DNA of 45,692 nucleotides from a virus, in the IMG/VR virus record IMGVR_UViG_3300036770_003106, positions 1 to 45,692 of that record; one strand, given 5' to 3'. This document shows positions 1 to 9,021 of the stretch, in pieces (the first letter of the stretch is position 1; each line of letters opens with the position of its first letter). Below the pieces are notes generated by a model. That model had not been told where the DNA came from. It saw nothing but the letters and a program-made list of their open reading frames with translations, and searched no databases. The translations under genes and the position numbers were made by a program.

Positions 1-2992
1 TGAAAGCATTAAAAACGCCGCATCATTCAACGATGCTTATGCGATAGCGCGGAAAGAATTTGGCCCCAACGCTACTTTCAATTATGGCGGCAAGCTCTAC
101 AGCACGGCTACGGCAGAAGAAAGGCCCGATTTAACGGGCGCGACTAAAACTACGACACCTGCGGCAGTTACCGACACACCTTATGTTGCTCCTAATGGTA
201 TGCATAACCGCGCTGCGTTTATTGCCGCAGGCGGCGGTACAAGCGATGCTGATTACGCTAAATATGTGCAGGCGGTTAACGCTGTTATTGCCGAAGGCAA
301 ATCAGGCACGCTAATCACACCTGCATCAGTCAATAGCACTGGCAAAGAAATGCCTTCTACTACTGGCACAGTCACAATGGAAAAGCCAAGAGTAGACTCA
401 GTGCTTGGAAGCGTTGCCGCGCAAGGTGTTGCGAGTTTTGGCGCTAATTCGATTGCTGGCGTGTTGAGTGCCTTAGGCTTTACAGATGCTGGAGCAGCAG
501 TACTTAATAAAGCAACTCAGATTGCAAATGCTGCTACTGCAGCAGAAGGCGCTGACATTACCAAAGGTAAAGCCGACATCAACGCTGCAATTCAGAAGGT
601 TGGCGAATCATCTGGTATTAGAGACTTTGCTGCGAATGTTGGAAATTTAGTTTCAACTGCATTTAACAATCCCAAGGCTTTTGGCGCAGCCGTTGGCAGT
701 GAAGTTGTTGAAGAGGTTTTGCAGCTTGCAACGATCAAGTTCCCAGGAAGTTTTTTAGTCAAAGAAACTGTTGCATCGGCTTTAGAAAATGGCGGCGCTG
801 CTTACAACACTGAATATGAATCTCAAATTGCCAAAGGCGCATCCAAGGAAGATGCGCATCAAGCTGCCCAAAAAGCTGCCGGCACGGCCGCAGGCGTCAC
901 TGTAGCCCTAGCGGGCGGTGCTGCTGGTTTAAGCAAGGTGGCCGGCAAAGTCTTTGGTAGCCAGGCTGATGAAATACCTACAAGTGGCGTAGGGCAAGTT
1001 GGCAAGACCACGCTGAAAGAGTCAGCGCAGGAAGTGATCGAGGAAGGCAGTATTGCCGGGTCGATAGATTTGGCTTTAGGCAGGCCTGTTGACGCTGCAA
1101 ACGCGCTCACTAACATGACTGGTGGCTTTTTGTATGGCGGCGTTACGGCAGGGTCCATGCAAGGCACTAAACTTGATACGCTTGATCAGGCCGCATCAAC
1201 ATCGATTGGCTCAGGTGTTCAAGCCTCATTTAATGACACGCTCGCTCAGACTGGCGACATCGTGCAGGCATCGACCGGCTCGGTTACGACTGCGATAAAT
1301 AATGGTCTTGCCCCTGGTGCAGCGGTTTCAACCGTGATTAACGCAGCCGCAAAGTCTGGCGGTGACATGTCAGCCGTTATTACTGCTTCAATTGACACGG
1401 GTCTTTCGACTGCTTTAAGCAGCGGTGCGGATGCCTCAACAGCCGTCAGCACGATTGTTGCAGGCTCCGTTACCGCGTCGCTCAACAACGGCGTTGACGC
1501 TTCGATGGCGGTCTCCTCAACCGTTGGATCTTCAGTTGCATCAGGCTTGGCCGCCGGGGCAGACGCCTCGACCGTTATCGCATCATCGGTAGCTGCGGCC
1601 GTCTCGACGGCTACGCAGAGTGGTGCCAATGCGACAGCAGTCGTCGTAGGTTCGACGAACACGGCCGTATCAACAGCAATCGCAAACGGCGTTGATGCAG
1701 GCACCGCTATTAGTTCTGCGGTTGACTCGGCCACTAATGCAGGGGCTAACGCTTCAACTGCTACAGCATCTTCCATTACGGCTGCGGTCGCTGCTGGCAC
1801 GGATGTAAACACGGCTATCACGGCAGCTACGAATGCGAACTCAAACATCACGGCAAATAGCACAACAAACAACAATGTCACATCAACCGTTGCAACGGAT
1901 GCTAGCACGGGCGTAACAAGCCAGACTGTGGTTGACAGTACAAGCAATACGTCAACGACCACAACAACTAATAACAACGTCACCACACAAGTAACGACTA
2001 GTGGCAGCACGACCACCACAACCACAAGCGATGTAAGCACAGGTGTGACCACTCAAACGACAGTTGACGGCACTCGCTCAACAGACGTTACGGTTGACAC
2101 CAACACAAACATCACGACGCAGGTTGTTACAGACACAAACACGAACACCAAAGTGACTGTGACTTGGAGCCCTGACGGAGACACTAAAGTAACGTATACA
2201 GATCCTGAAGGTCGGGAAACTGTTTTTGAGGATCTTGACGTTGGCGATCCCCCCAAGATCGACATTATTGCACCGCTTGAGCCCGTCAAAGCAGAAGTTA
2301 GTCCTCCGGAAGAACCCGTCAAGGAAATCAAACCCAAGACATCTCAATCGGGTAGCGGGTCCGCTATGATGCTGCCCGCAATGATGGGGGCTGCGGCTGC
2401 GGTCGATTGGTTAGGTCCACAGTTTTTGAAGTCTAAGGAGCGTAATACGTATCTTGATCCGCTCGCTGAGTTTCAAGCCTTGCAACAACCCGCCGAGCAG
2501 CAAGATTTGCTCAAACAGATACAACCCGAACTAGCTAATGTTTTAACGGAGCGCGGTGCTATGCCCTATTACGCCTATGGCCAAGAGCCCTCGATTGATG
2601 AAGTTCTGGGCTTGCCCGATGAAGAATCTTCAAGCTATAATGAATCGGACTACGTTCCGGTGTTCAAATCAGGCGGGAAAGTATCCCCGTTGAACATTCA
2701 AATGATGTACGCCAAAGGTGGGCACACACGTGAAGACTTCCGCGATGGTAAGCATGTGGCTGGCCCCGGTGACGGGCAGTCGGATGATATTCCGGCGTGG
2801 CTCGCTGATGGGGAGTTCGTGTTCCCGGCGGACGTGGTCAGCGCCCTCGGAAACGGCTCCACTAAAGCCGGAACCAAAAAGCTATACGAAATGATGCATA
2901 AGATCAGAGACCGGGCTCGCTCAAAGCACCCGAAAGACCTCCCGCCGCCGGCGCACAAAAGCCCGCTCGATTACCTGAAGAAAGGCAAATAA
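1..2992 (+). CDS. Large repeat-rich virion protein, 5' partial
   Basis: The reading frame is open from base 2 to the stop at 2990-2992, so the gene starts left of the window; 996 residues are visible. The first in-window ATG at 200 is internal. From about base 1150 to 1850 the protein is an Ala/Ser/Thr/Val-rich run of imperfect units of about 20 residues built around G-(A/V)-DAS-x-A-x-S. A Thr/Asn-rich stretch follows (bases 1850-2170). The C-terminus, from base 2665, carries two GG-(K/H) motifs and a GPGDGQSDDIPAWLADGEFV block, a conserved segment I associate with virion proteins of environmental phages. It is probably a tail, injection or internal virion protein, since it heads a block ending in a lytic transglycosylase. 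The exact role is unknown. Confidence 0.75.
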   Translation, partial: ESIKNAASFNDAYAIARKEFGPNATFNYGGKLYSTATAEERPDLTGATKTTTPAAVTDTPYVAPNGMHNRAAFIAAGGGTSDADYAKYVQAVNAVIAEGKSGTLITPASVNSTGKEMPSTTGTVTMEKPRVDSVLGSVAAQGVASFGANSIAGVLSALGFTDAGAAVLNKATQIANAATAAEGADITKGKADINAAIQKVGESSGIRDFAANVGNLVSTAFNNPKAFGAAVGSEVVEEVLQLATIKFPGSFLVKETVASALENGGAAYNTEYESQIAKGASKEDAHQAAQKAAGTAAGVTVALAGGAAGLSKVAGKVFGSQADEIPTSGVGQVGKTTLKESAQEVIEEGSIAGSIDLALGRPVDAANALTNMTGGFLYGGVTAGSMQGTKLDTLDQAASTSIGSGVQASFNDTLAQTGDIVQASTGSVTTAINNGLAPGAAVSTVINAAAKSGGDMSAVITASIDTGLSTALSSGADASTAVSTIVAGSVTASLNNGVDASMAVSSTVGSSVASGLAAGADASTVIASSVAAAVSTATQSGANATAVVVGSTNTAVSTAIANGVDAGTAISSAVDSATNAGANASTATASSITAAVAAGTDVNTAITAATNANSNITANSTTNNNVTSTVATDASTGVTSQTVVDSTSNTSTTTTTNNNVTTQVTTSGSTTTTTTSDVSTGVTTQTTVDGTRSTDVTVDTNTNITTQVVTDTNTNTKVTVTWSPDGDTKVTYTDPEGRETVFEDLDVGDPPKIDIIAPLEPVKAEVSPPEEPVKEIKPKTSQSGSGSAMMLPAMMGAAAAVDWLGPQFLKSKERNTYLDPLAEFQALQQPAEQQDLLKQIQPELANVLTERGAMPYYAYGQEPSIDEVLGLPDEESSSYNESDYVPVFKSGGKVSPLNIQMMYAKGGHTREDFRDGKHVAGPGDGQSDDIPAWLADGEFVFPADVVSALGNGSTKAGTKKLYEMMHKIRDRARSKHPKDLPPPAHKSPLDYLKKGK

Positions 2993-2993
2993 C

Positions 2994-4070
2994 ATGGCCG
3001 GATTATTTGAAGGTTCCGCTCCGGATCCCGTCGAACTAACTAAGACCTCGGCCGCGAAAGCGCCGGAGTATCTTACTAATTACCTGACCTCGTTGTCTCA
3101 GGCGGGAATGGGTGCGCTGGGTACCGTGACTCCCGGCACCCCGGCCACCGAAACAACTCCAGGCACCGCACCTACGGTTAAGCCGTTTACCGGTCAGGAA
3201 CTGATTGCGGAACTGCCTGATTTTTACAAAACTCTTATGACCCCGGCGGCGAATGCTAATCTGCCTGAGCTGTCCGATCTGACCCGTTATCAAGGTGTGT
3301 TGGATCAGGCGCTCGCGACCGGGAAGGCTGCTGGCCGCAACATCGGACTCACGTATGACGCTCAAGGTAAGCCGGTTTTTTCAGATGAGTTGAGGTCGTT
3401 TTACGACCCCTACCAACAGCAAGTCATCGATGAGATGCAGAAGCAGTCTGATATCAACGTGCAGCGTAATGTGTTGCCCGCGCTCAAGGCGTTGGGTGTG
3501 AGCGGTATGGGCGGAGCGCTCGGGAGCGCACGCACCGGCTCAATAAGCGGTCAGGCGCTAGCCGATATCGCCGCTAACCTTCAGGCGCAGCAGACCGCTG
3601 CTCGCTCCAAAGGTTTTCAAACCGCGCTGGACGCCGCCCTCAAACAGCAGCAAAACCTCACCGGCGCTACCACAGCTCTGAGCGGCCTAGGATCGCAGGA
3701 ACAGCAGGCCGCCACTTCAGGGCTCAAGACGTTGAGTGACGTAGGCGCAGCCAAGTTGGCTTACGATCAATCCAAGGTCGAAGCACCGCTCAAGCGAGCC
3801 TTGAACGTAGCTGAAATCATGCGCGGTTACACTTACCCGACGAGCTCAACTGAAACCGCTGAGACTATACCAACCGTAATGGGTCCGTCTCCGTTGTCTC
3901 AAATTGCCGGTCTAGGTACGCTAGTGGGTGCGGCCTTTCCGACAGGTGGTCAAGGTGTGGGTAATAAAATTATCGATGTTATTGGAAATATATTCAAAGG
4001 TACTGAAACTCAATATCCAGAAATTGCGTACCCTGGCGACGCTCCGATTATTGACCGAAGCGGAGGATAA
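2994..4070 (+). CDS. Unknown virion-cluster protein
   Basis: A 358-residue protein whose ATG lies one base after the preceding stop; an AAAGG before it serves as ribosome site. The N-terminal third is Thr/Pro-rich, with GTVTPGTPATETTPG-like linkers. The middle (about residues 120-270) is Gln/Ala-rich and predicted helical, containing DPYQQQVIDEMQKQ and QALADIAANLQAQQTAARSKG. The C-terminus is Gly-rich and hydrophobic. No enzyme motif is visible. Its place between two long virion-type proteins and upstream of a transglycosylase suggests an internal or ejected virion component, by analogy with podoviral ejection proteins. I do not recognise a named family. Confidence 0.6.
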   Translation: MAGLFEGSAPDPVELTKTSAAKAPEYLTNYLTSLSQAGMGALGTVTPGTPATETTPGTAPTVKPFTGQELIAELPDFYKTLMTPAANANLPELSDLTRYQGVLDQALATGKAAGRNIGLTYDAQGKPVFSDELRSFYDPYQQQVIDEMQKQSDINVQRNVLPALKALGVSGMGGALGSARTGSISGQALADIAANLQAQQTAARSKGFQTALDAALKQQQNLTGATTALSGLGSQEQQAATSGLKTLSDVGAAKLAYDQSKVEAPLKRALNVAEIMRGYTYPTSSTETAETIPTVMGPSPLSQIAGLGTLVGAAFPTGGQGVGNKIIDVIGNIFKGTETQYPEIAYPGDAPIIDRSGG

Positions 4071-4073
4071 CCT

Positions 4074-5657
4074 ATGAGCACATCAAAAGGCGCTCTGCAA
4101 TCCCCTTCGCTTTACGCCGCCAACCCGGCAGAGCAGAAGAGCCTAGACGACTTTTTACGTATTCAAGACGAACTTGAGAAAGCCCTAACCAACCGGCAGC
4201 AGCTCTTTGACCCGGTGCTGCTCGCGATGGCGCAGGGGTTTCTGGCTCCTACAAAGACCGGCAAGTTCGGCGAGTCGATTGCTAACGTAGCGGCAGCGGT
4301 CGGCCCCGCGCAGCAGGCCGAAGAAAAGCGCATGCTGGAAAACATCGCGATGCGTAAAGACCTCGCGGCGGCTAAGTTGGGCGCTCAGCAGGCCAGCCGC
4401 GATGAGGCTATGTTGCGCGTAATGCTCAAACCGCCCACCGCCGCCCCAGCGGCTGAAGGAGCAGCGGCCCCGGCGACGGCTGAAGGAGCCCCGGCGGCCG
4501 AACCCGTTGCGGGTGCGCCGTTAGCGCCCCGACCGACTGAAGCAACCCCAACCCTCGCTGCTGCCAGAGGCCCGCAGGAAGGTTCAACGCTCGACCAACT
4601 CACCGGCCCGCAGCTGAGTGCGATGGCTATAAGCAACAACCCACGGGTTCAGGCGCTGGCTAAATTTGTTTTGAACCTGCGCGAAGATGAGCGTAAAAAC
4701 CTCATGGTGGTGGGCGGGAACCTCGTTGACACGCGCACAAGAGAGGTGGTGTTTACGGGGCCGGAAGAACAAAAGCCCTACAGTTTCCCCGGCATTGAGG
4801 GTCGGTTTTGGATGACGCCGAGCGAGTACCGTAAAATCGTTGGGCAGATTGGCGGGTTGACCGGCGAGGCGCAAGTGCAAAAGGTTAGAGGCCTTCTCGC
4901 GGGACGGCAGACTCAGGAAGATCTCGAGGCCTCCGGCGAGCGGGCTAGGGAACGCGCTAAAGGTGACGTCAAACTTGAAGAGTCAATCGCTGCGGATGCT
5001 AAAGTTGCGCCCGACCTCATCCGCAGTGCTGATACGCTCATTCAACTGGCTAGCAATCCGAACACCAAACGTACATTCGGCATTCTGGCTCAGTCGGGAT
5101 TCCTCGGCGCGTTGGGGCAACTGGGTGAAAATACGTTGCGTGTCGGGTCGTACAATATCGGCATCCCTTCGATCGAGCAGGCCATTCGCACCGCCACCCG
5201 CACACCAGCTGAGATACGCGCCGCTGAGCTCGCCTCAGCTGCCTCGACTACGCTGGAGCTTAATTTTAGGAAGTTGTTTTACAAGGGTGAAGGTAGTGTT
5301 TCAAATATGGAAGCCGAGGTTGTTCGCCAACTGGGCGGGTCTATCAAAGACACCCCAGAGGGTATAGTCGCCAAGGCACAACTGATTAAGCTACGCGCTG
5401 AGTTTGACAAAAAAGCAGCTGATATCTTCCGCGCTGCGCAGAAACGCGGCGTCAGTGTGCGCGACTTCAAAGATACCGACGAGTATAAGGCGGCGGTCAA
5501 GGAGTACGATGACAGTATTCAGGGTGTTCGCGACTCGATTATGAACTTTCAGCCTTCTTCTGCGGGGGGTAGAAGCGGTCAAGCGCGGCGCTCATCTGGT
5601 ACTTCTGATTACAGCGCGGCCAACGCCGCAATGGACTCAATTTTGAAAGGCAGATAA
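4074..5657 (+). CDS. Unknown virion-cluster protein, possible internal virion protein
   Basis: A 527-residue protein starting four bases after the previous gene, with GGAGG before the ATG. The N-terminal 110 residues are helical and charged. An Ala/Pro-rich linker (about residues 118-165, many PAAEGAAAPA-type units) follows. The rest is helical and charged, with a small hydrophobic patch near residues 335-355 (GILAQSGFLGALGQLG). The C-terminus ends in a Ser/Gly-rich tail. Position directly before the transglycosylase gene is typical of ejection proteins that cross the envelope with the DNA. No catalytic motif was found, so the role is inferred from context. Confidence 0.55.
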   Translation: MSTSKGALQSPSLYAANPAEQKSLDDFLRIQDELEKALTNRQQLFDPVLLAMAQGFLAPTKTGKFGESIANVAAAVGPAQQAEEKRMLENIAMRKDLAAAKLGAQQASRDEAMLRVMLKPPTAAPAAEGAAAPATAEGAPAAEPVAGAPLAPRPTEATPTLAAARGPQEGSTLDQLTGPQLSAMAISNNPRVQALAKFVLNLREDERKNLMVVGGNLVDTRTREVVFTGPEEQKPYSFPGIEGRFWMTPSEYRKIVGQIGGLTGEAQVQKVRGLLAGRQTQEDLEASGERARERAKGDVKLEESIAADAKVAPDLIRSADTLIQLASNPNTKRTFGILAQSGFLGALGQLGENTLRVGSYNIGIPSIEQAIRTATRTPAEIRAAELASAASTTLELNFRKLFYKGEGSVSNMEAEVVRQLGGSIKDTPEGIVAKAQLIKLRAEFDKKAADIFRAAQKRGVSVRDFKDTDEYKAAVKEYDDSIQGVRDSIMNFQPSSAGGRSGQARRSSGTSDYSAANAAMDSILKGR

Positions 5658-5659
5658 AA

Positions 5660-7105
5660 ATGGCCGATTCGCAAGCAGAAGCCGCAGGCCTGACTGCCGA
5701 GCAGCAGCGCGTAGCTGAAATGGTCCGCCGCCAAGCCGAATCACTCGGTGTTAACCCTCGCTTAGCGATGGCGTTGGCGTATCGCGAGAGCGGTTTCACG
5801 ATGAAACCCGGCGAACTTGACGAGATCGGTATCATGCAGGTGCGCCCCGGCACCGCCAAGCAGTACGGGTTTTCACCTAAAGATCTTCTTGATGAAGAAA
5901 AGAACATCAACATCGGCCTAACCATTCTGAAAAGCCACCTTGAGCGTTTTTCAGGTCTACCCAATCAGTCGGCCATGGCGGTGGCGGCATACAATACCGG
6001 CCCTGATCATCCGTTCTTTTCTAACCCTGAGAAGAACCCCCTGCCCGAAAAGACGCAGTCTTACGTAAAAGACATTTCCGGACTCAGGGCTTTTGAACAG
6101 CCCGGCCTGCTCGGCTCTGAAGAACCCGCAAGCTCTGAAGAAACCAGCGGCGGCCAACTCACCGATCAACAACGGCGTGATAAGCTCGTCGAGGAAGTTA
6201 AAGAGCTTCCCGGAAAAGTGGCTCAAGAATACCCTACCGCTACTCGCGCTGCTATTGATGTTGCGGGGGCTAGCCTAGGTGCGCAAGCAGGCCGGTTCGC
6301 CGAAACGGGTAGGGAACGGGCAGCGCAGGCCGCAGCTGATCTGCTACGGAGTTCGGCCCAGCCCGCCGCTCCGGCGGTTCAACCGACCGCCACCCCTCCA
6401 GCGCCGATACCCACGGATCCGATGCACACCCGGCAGATGCAAGGCACCACGAATGCAGGGACTACGGGTCTTGCGAGACAACAGACTTACAACGTAGGCA
6501 CCTCCCAGCAGGCTGCCGCCGCTAATGAGCAGGCCAAAGTCATCGAGCAGCTCAAGCGCCAAGGTCTTGTGTCGGGTGACGCGAAGTCCCTGCTCGCGAA
6601 AGCCCCCGGTCTCACCTCGACGCCTTCAGGGGTCTTGCTACCTTCGAGTCAGGTTTATGCGGACATTCCGCCACCTCAAGGCACAGCCCCCGCACCTCCC
6701 GCACCTGCGCAACCCCCGCAGCGTCCGTCGGCCCTGTCACGCGTAACGGGCGGCATGTCACGCGGTATGCAGATAGCGCCTCGGGCGTTTCCCGGACTTA
6801 CGGGAATGCTAGGTGGCCTGGGCGCAGCGGAGTTGGGCCAAGAGGCTTTCCGTCGAGGTTCTGAAGGTGACGTCATCGGCTCGATGATCGCCGGGGGCGG
6901 CGCGTTGGGCTCGGCGGCGTCGTTGTTGCCGTTTCCGCAGACCCGCGTCGGTGGGCCCGCCGTGGCGATGGTTTCGCCGCTGGCGCTTTACTTATACGAC
7001 AAAGCCAAAGATCGCGCAGTTTCTCAAGCCAAAGGGTTCGGTGCGTTAGCGAGCGGAGCCCAGCTCCCCGCACCGTCAATATACTCCGGCTTTACTGGTC
7101 CCTGA
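5660..7105 (+). CDS. Virion-associated lytic transglycosylase
   Basis: A 481-residue protein whose first 130 residues are a soluble lytic transglycosylase domain (GH23 type). AYRESGF holds the likely catalytic Glu (near residue 36); GIMQVRPGTAKQYGF and AVAAYNTGP are the usual conserved SLT blocks. Such domains cleave the MurNAc-GlcNAc bond to open peptidoglycan for DNA entry. The remaining 350 residues are Ala/Pro/Gln-rich, then Gly-rich and hydrophobic near the end (GLTGMLGGLGAAELG; MVSPLALYLY), which could contact membrane. There is no signal peptide, as expected for a packaged protein. It is the last gene of the rightward operon and sits just before a strong terminator. The family assignment is secure; packaging in the virion is inferred. 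Confidence 0.88.
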   Translation: MADSQAEAAGLTAEQQRVAEMVRRQAESLGVNPRLAMALAYRESGFTMKPGELDEIGIMQVRPGTAKQYGFSPKDLLDEEKNINIGLTILKSHLERFSGLPNQSAMAVAAYNTGPDHPFFSNPEKNPLPEKTQSYVKDISGLRAFEQPGLLGSEEPASSEETSGGQLTDQQRRDKLVEEVKELPGKVAQEYPTATRAAIDVAGASLGAQAGRFAETGRERAAQAAADLLRSSAQPAAPAVQPTATPPAPIPTDPMHTRQMQGTTNAGTTGLARQQTYNVGTSQQAAAANEQAKVIEQLKRQGLVSGDAKSLLAKAPGLTSTPSGVLLPSSQVYADIPPPQGTAPAPPAPAQPPQRPSALSRVTGGMSRGMQIAPRAFPGLTGMLGGLGAAELGQEAFRRGSEGDVIGSMIAGGGALGSAASLLPFPQTRVGGPAVAMVSPLALYLYDKAKDRAVSQAKGFGALASGAQLPAPSIYSGFTGP

Positions 7106-7153
7106 GTGTCTGTGGGGACTCCTCGTCGCCCTTTCGTCCATGAGGGCGGCTTC

Positions 7154-7184
7154 ACCCTCAAGTTGAAAAACTTGAGGGTTTTTT
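7154..7184 (+). terminator. Rho-independent terminator of the late operon
   Basis: A perfect 11-bp stem (7154-7164 with 7169-7179) with a GAAA tetraloop is followed by a run of six T from 7179 to 7184. It lies after the transglycosylase stop and ends one base before the stop codon of the convergent resolvase gene. There is no A-run on its left side, so it looks one-directional and would stop rightward transcription before it enters the minus-strand operon. Confidence 0.9.
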
Positions 7185-7661
7185 CTACCTATGCTTTGAC
7201 ATATAAAGCCATCGCGCCATGAGGAGCGCCTCGGCCCGGTCGGCGTATTTCTTGAGGTTGAGCGGTGCCTCGGGGTAGGTCCTGATCGCGTACGCTCGGC
7301 ACAGCTCTTTATCAGAGCTCAGTTGAAAATACTTTTTCCAAGCCGCAGGGGTTACGTATACAATATGAAGTCGCGTGGCGGAAACCGCTGCTCGAGCCAC
7401 ACCGAACGAGTCCCCAAGACTAAAAACTGAACTCACCCCCTGGCCGGGCATAGCGTTGACGCGCTCAAGCGCAACTTCCGCGTCTTCGTCCGCTGGGGCA
7501 TAGTGTCTCAGAAGCTTCAGAAGCCCCACCGCGTCAACTTCGCTTTTAACGCTACCCGAACCCTTAGCGACGGTGGGCATGTCCTCGACGGCGACGAATC
7601 GTCCGTTTTTAAGTATCCCCACCGCCCCGCTCAAGCCGGGGTCAATGCCGATTGTGATCAT
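7185..7661 (-). CDS. RuvC-like Holliday junction resolvase
   Basis: A 158-residue RNase H-fold nuclease. The acidic residues of RuvC are visible: D7 in GIDPGLSGA, E66 in ALERV, and D141/E144 in YADRAEALLMA. Phage RuvC homologues resolve branched DNA before packaging. The start chosen is the ATG at 7661, which overlaps the upstream TGA in an ATGA and has an AGG seven bases before it; a GTG seven codons earlier would sit deep in the upstream gene. It is the last gene of the leftward operon. The length is typical of RuvC (about 160-170 residues). Confidence 0.87.
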   Translation of the reverse strand: MITIGIDPGLSGAVGILKNGRFVAVEDMPTVAKGSGSVKSEVDAVGLLKLLRHYAPADEDAEVALERVNAMPGQGVSSVFSLGDSFGVARAAVSATRLHIVYVTPAAWKKYFQLSSDKELCRAYAIRTYPEAPLNLKKYADRAEALLMARWLYMSKHR

Positions 7662-8494
7662 AACGCCTCGTAGTGTTCGCACCCGGCCCGCTGCTCGTCG
7701 AGGGTGAGGGTGTTATTGTTGAGTTCGCACACCCACCGGCCTTCCGGCCCTGGGGTGCACATACGGCAGGTGCGGCAATGGCGCAAGGGTTCAACCTCAC
7801 GGGTGCAGACGGCTTTCATGCTACAGAACTTGCAGCCGAAACCCGACCCATCATCGCTGATTCCGGCCGGGCGTAGTCGAGCCTCCGTGAGTTTGATGAT
7901 TCGCGCTTTTAGCCGGCCCTGCTCGGCGGGGTCTTCCCGAATACGCTCGACGTAGAACTGCTCGTCGTCCTTGCAGACCGCCACATACAGCGCCCGCTTA
8001 AAGCCGCCGAGCGCCATACTGATCTGAACCTGAGCGTAATGAGAAGGTTTTGAGTCAGCTACGCCTTTCTTTAACAGCGAACTGAAGCTGTTCTTGTTGT
8101 GCGTCTTCACCTCGAGCAGGTGCGGTTTGTCGCTCTCCGGCACATCCCTGACCACACCGTCCACTTTCGTAATGAAGTGTCCGGTGGGGTCGCCGAACTC
8201 ATACTGACGTCCGTCGGGTTGTTTGTCCCAGACCGCGAACCCCGCACGGCGCAAATCCGCTACGATTCGCGCCTCCTGAAGGTGTCCCGTCTCAAAAAGG
8301 CGATGAAGGCGTCCGTCAAACTGCTCACGGGCAAAGCCTCGCCAGTTGAGCCACACCTGACGAACGCACTCCTCGCCTATCCCCGACGAGCCAAGCCGCC
8401 CCAAGTACAGTTCAGAATCTGCTTTCTCTTTTTGAATAGCGTCATAAATACGGCTAATGACCTGCTGCTCGGGTTTGGGCGGGATGGCTACCAC
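7658..8494 (-). CDS. Cas4/RecB-like PD-(D/E)XK nuclease with Cys cluster
   Basis: A 278-residue nuclease. D112 (TKVDGVV) and E128/K130 (LLEVKTH) form the PD-(D/E)XK core, and a QVQ-type helix motif follows (YAQVQISMAL, residues 153-162). C43 near the N-terminus plus C221, C224 and C230 match the split four-Cys iron-sulfur arrangement of Cas4 and AddB-type nucleases. A further Cys group (C240, C243, C246, C256, C272) at the C-terminus may bind zinc. It likely acts as a recombination or end-processing exonuclease next to the DUF669 and Sak4-like genes. The start is a GTG five bases after the upstream stop; no better ATG is near. Confidence 0.8.
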   Translation of the reverse strand: MVAIPPKPEQQVISRIYDAIQKEKADSELYLGRLGSSGIGEECVRQVWLNWRGFAREQFDGRLHRLFETGHLQEARIVADLRRAGFAVWDKQPDGRQYEFGDPTGHFITKVDGVVRDVPESDKPHLLEVKTHNKNSFSSLLKKGVADSKPSHYAQVQISMALGGFKRALYVAVCKDDEQFYVERIREDPAEQGRLKARIIKLTEARLRPAGISDDGSGFGCKFCSMKAVCTREVEPLRHCRTCRMCTPGPEGRWVCELNNNTLTLDEQRAGCEHYEAL

Positions 8495-8499
8495 GGCGC

Positions 8500-9003
8500 T
8501 CAGTCCCAGGGGTTTGCTGAAGCCGCCGGTGCCCGACTCGGCGCGGAGGCTTTAGGTGCGGCGGCCTTGGGCGCAGCGGTCTTGGGGGCTGCGGCGGGGG
8601 CTTCATCGCTGAACAAGAACGCTTTGATCTTGTTGCTCGCTTTGTAGCCGTTGCTAGCGGGCTCGATCGAAATCGCCGCCCGGAAAGGTTTCTCGAGCAG
8701 CTTGTCGGTGTCGTCGGCTTCGGGCTTGCCGCATGCCGTGGCCCAGGCGACGAGCTGCTGACGGCCGATGCGCTGCGCCTTTTCGCTCGGGTTGTTGATG
8801 TTGAAGTTCTGCCACAAGAGGCGGCCCGCATGTTCGCCCTTGACGACTTCAAACTTCGCTTTGATGTACGACCCGGTTCCGGCGCTAGTGGCTTTTTCCT
8901 CAGCGTCGAGCGCTTTCAAAATGTATTCACCCTCGGGAATGGGGTCATACTCGGCGGGGGCGGAAACATCAACTTCTGAACTATCAAATCCAAACTTTGC
9001 CAT
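8500..9003 (-). CDS. DUF669 family protein, possible ssDNA-binding protein
   Basis: A 167-residue protein of the DUF669 type: the N-terminal domain (about residues 1-110) carries the conserved IPEGEYILKALDAEEK, LWQNFNINNPSEKA and GRQQLVAWATACGK blocks. A low-complexity Ala/Pro/Lys linker (residues 134-160) leads to an acidic tip ending in NPWD. That layout (folded domain, flexible linker, acidic tip) resembles SSB proteins. DUF669 genes usually sit beside Sak4-like ATPases and exonucleases in phage recombination modules, as here. The ATG has a strong AAGGAG ten bases upstream. DNA binding is inferred from layout and neighbours. Confidence 0.78.
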   Translation of the reverse strand: MAKFGFDSSEVDVSAPAEYDPIPEGEYILKALDAEEKATSAGTGSYIKAKFEVVKGEHAGRLLWQNFNINNPSEKAQRIGRQQLVAWATACGKPEADDTDKLLEKPFRAAISIEPASNGYKASNKIKAFLFSDEAPAAAPKTAAPKAAAPKASAPSRAPAASANPWD

Positions 9004-9021
9004 GATAAGGGGCTCCTTTAA

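Noticed and set aside
1246-2052. Long minus-strand open frame of 268 codons opposite the repeat region
   Set aside because: It is a mirror of the repetitive GC-biased plus-strand gene, has Val/Ala/Thr-only composition, no ribosome site and no family likeness.
7154-7184. Bidirectional terminator for both operons
   Set aside because: The stem has no matching T-run on the minus strand, so only rightward termination is supported.
8099-8647. Plus-strand open frame of 182 codons opposite the nuclease gene
   Set aside because: It shadows the nuclease and DUF669 genes, which have clear motifs on the other strand.
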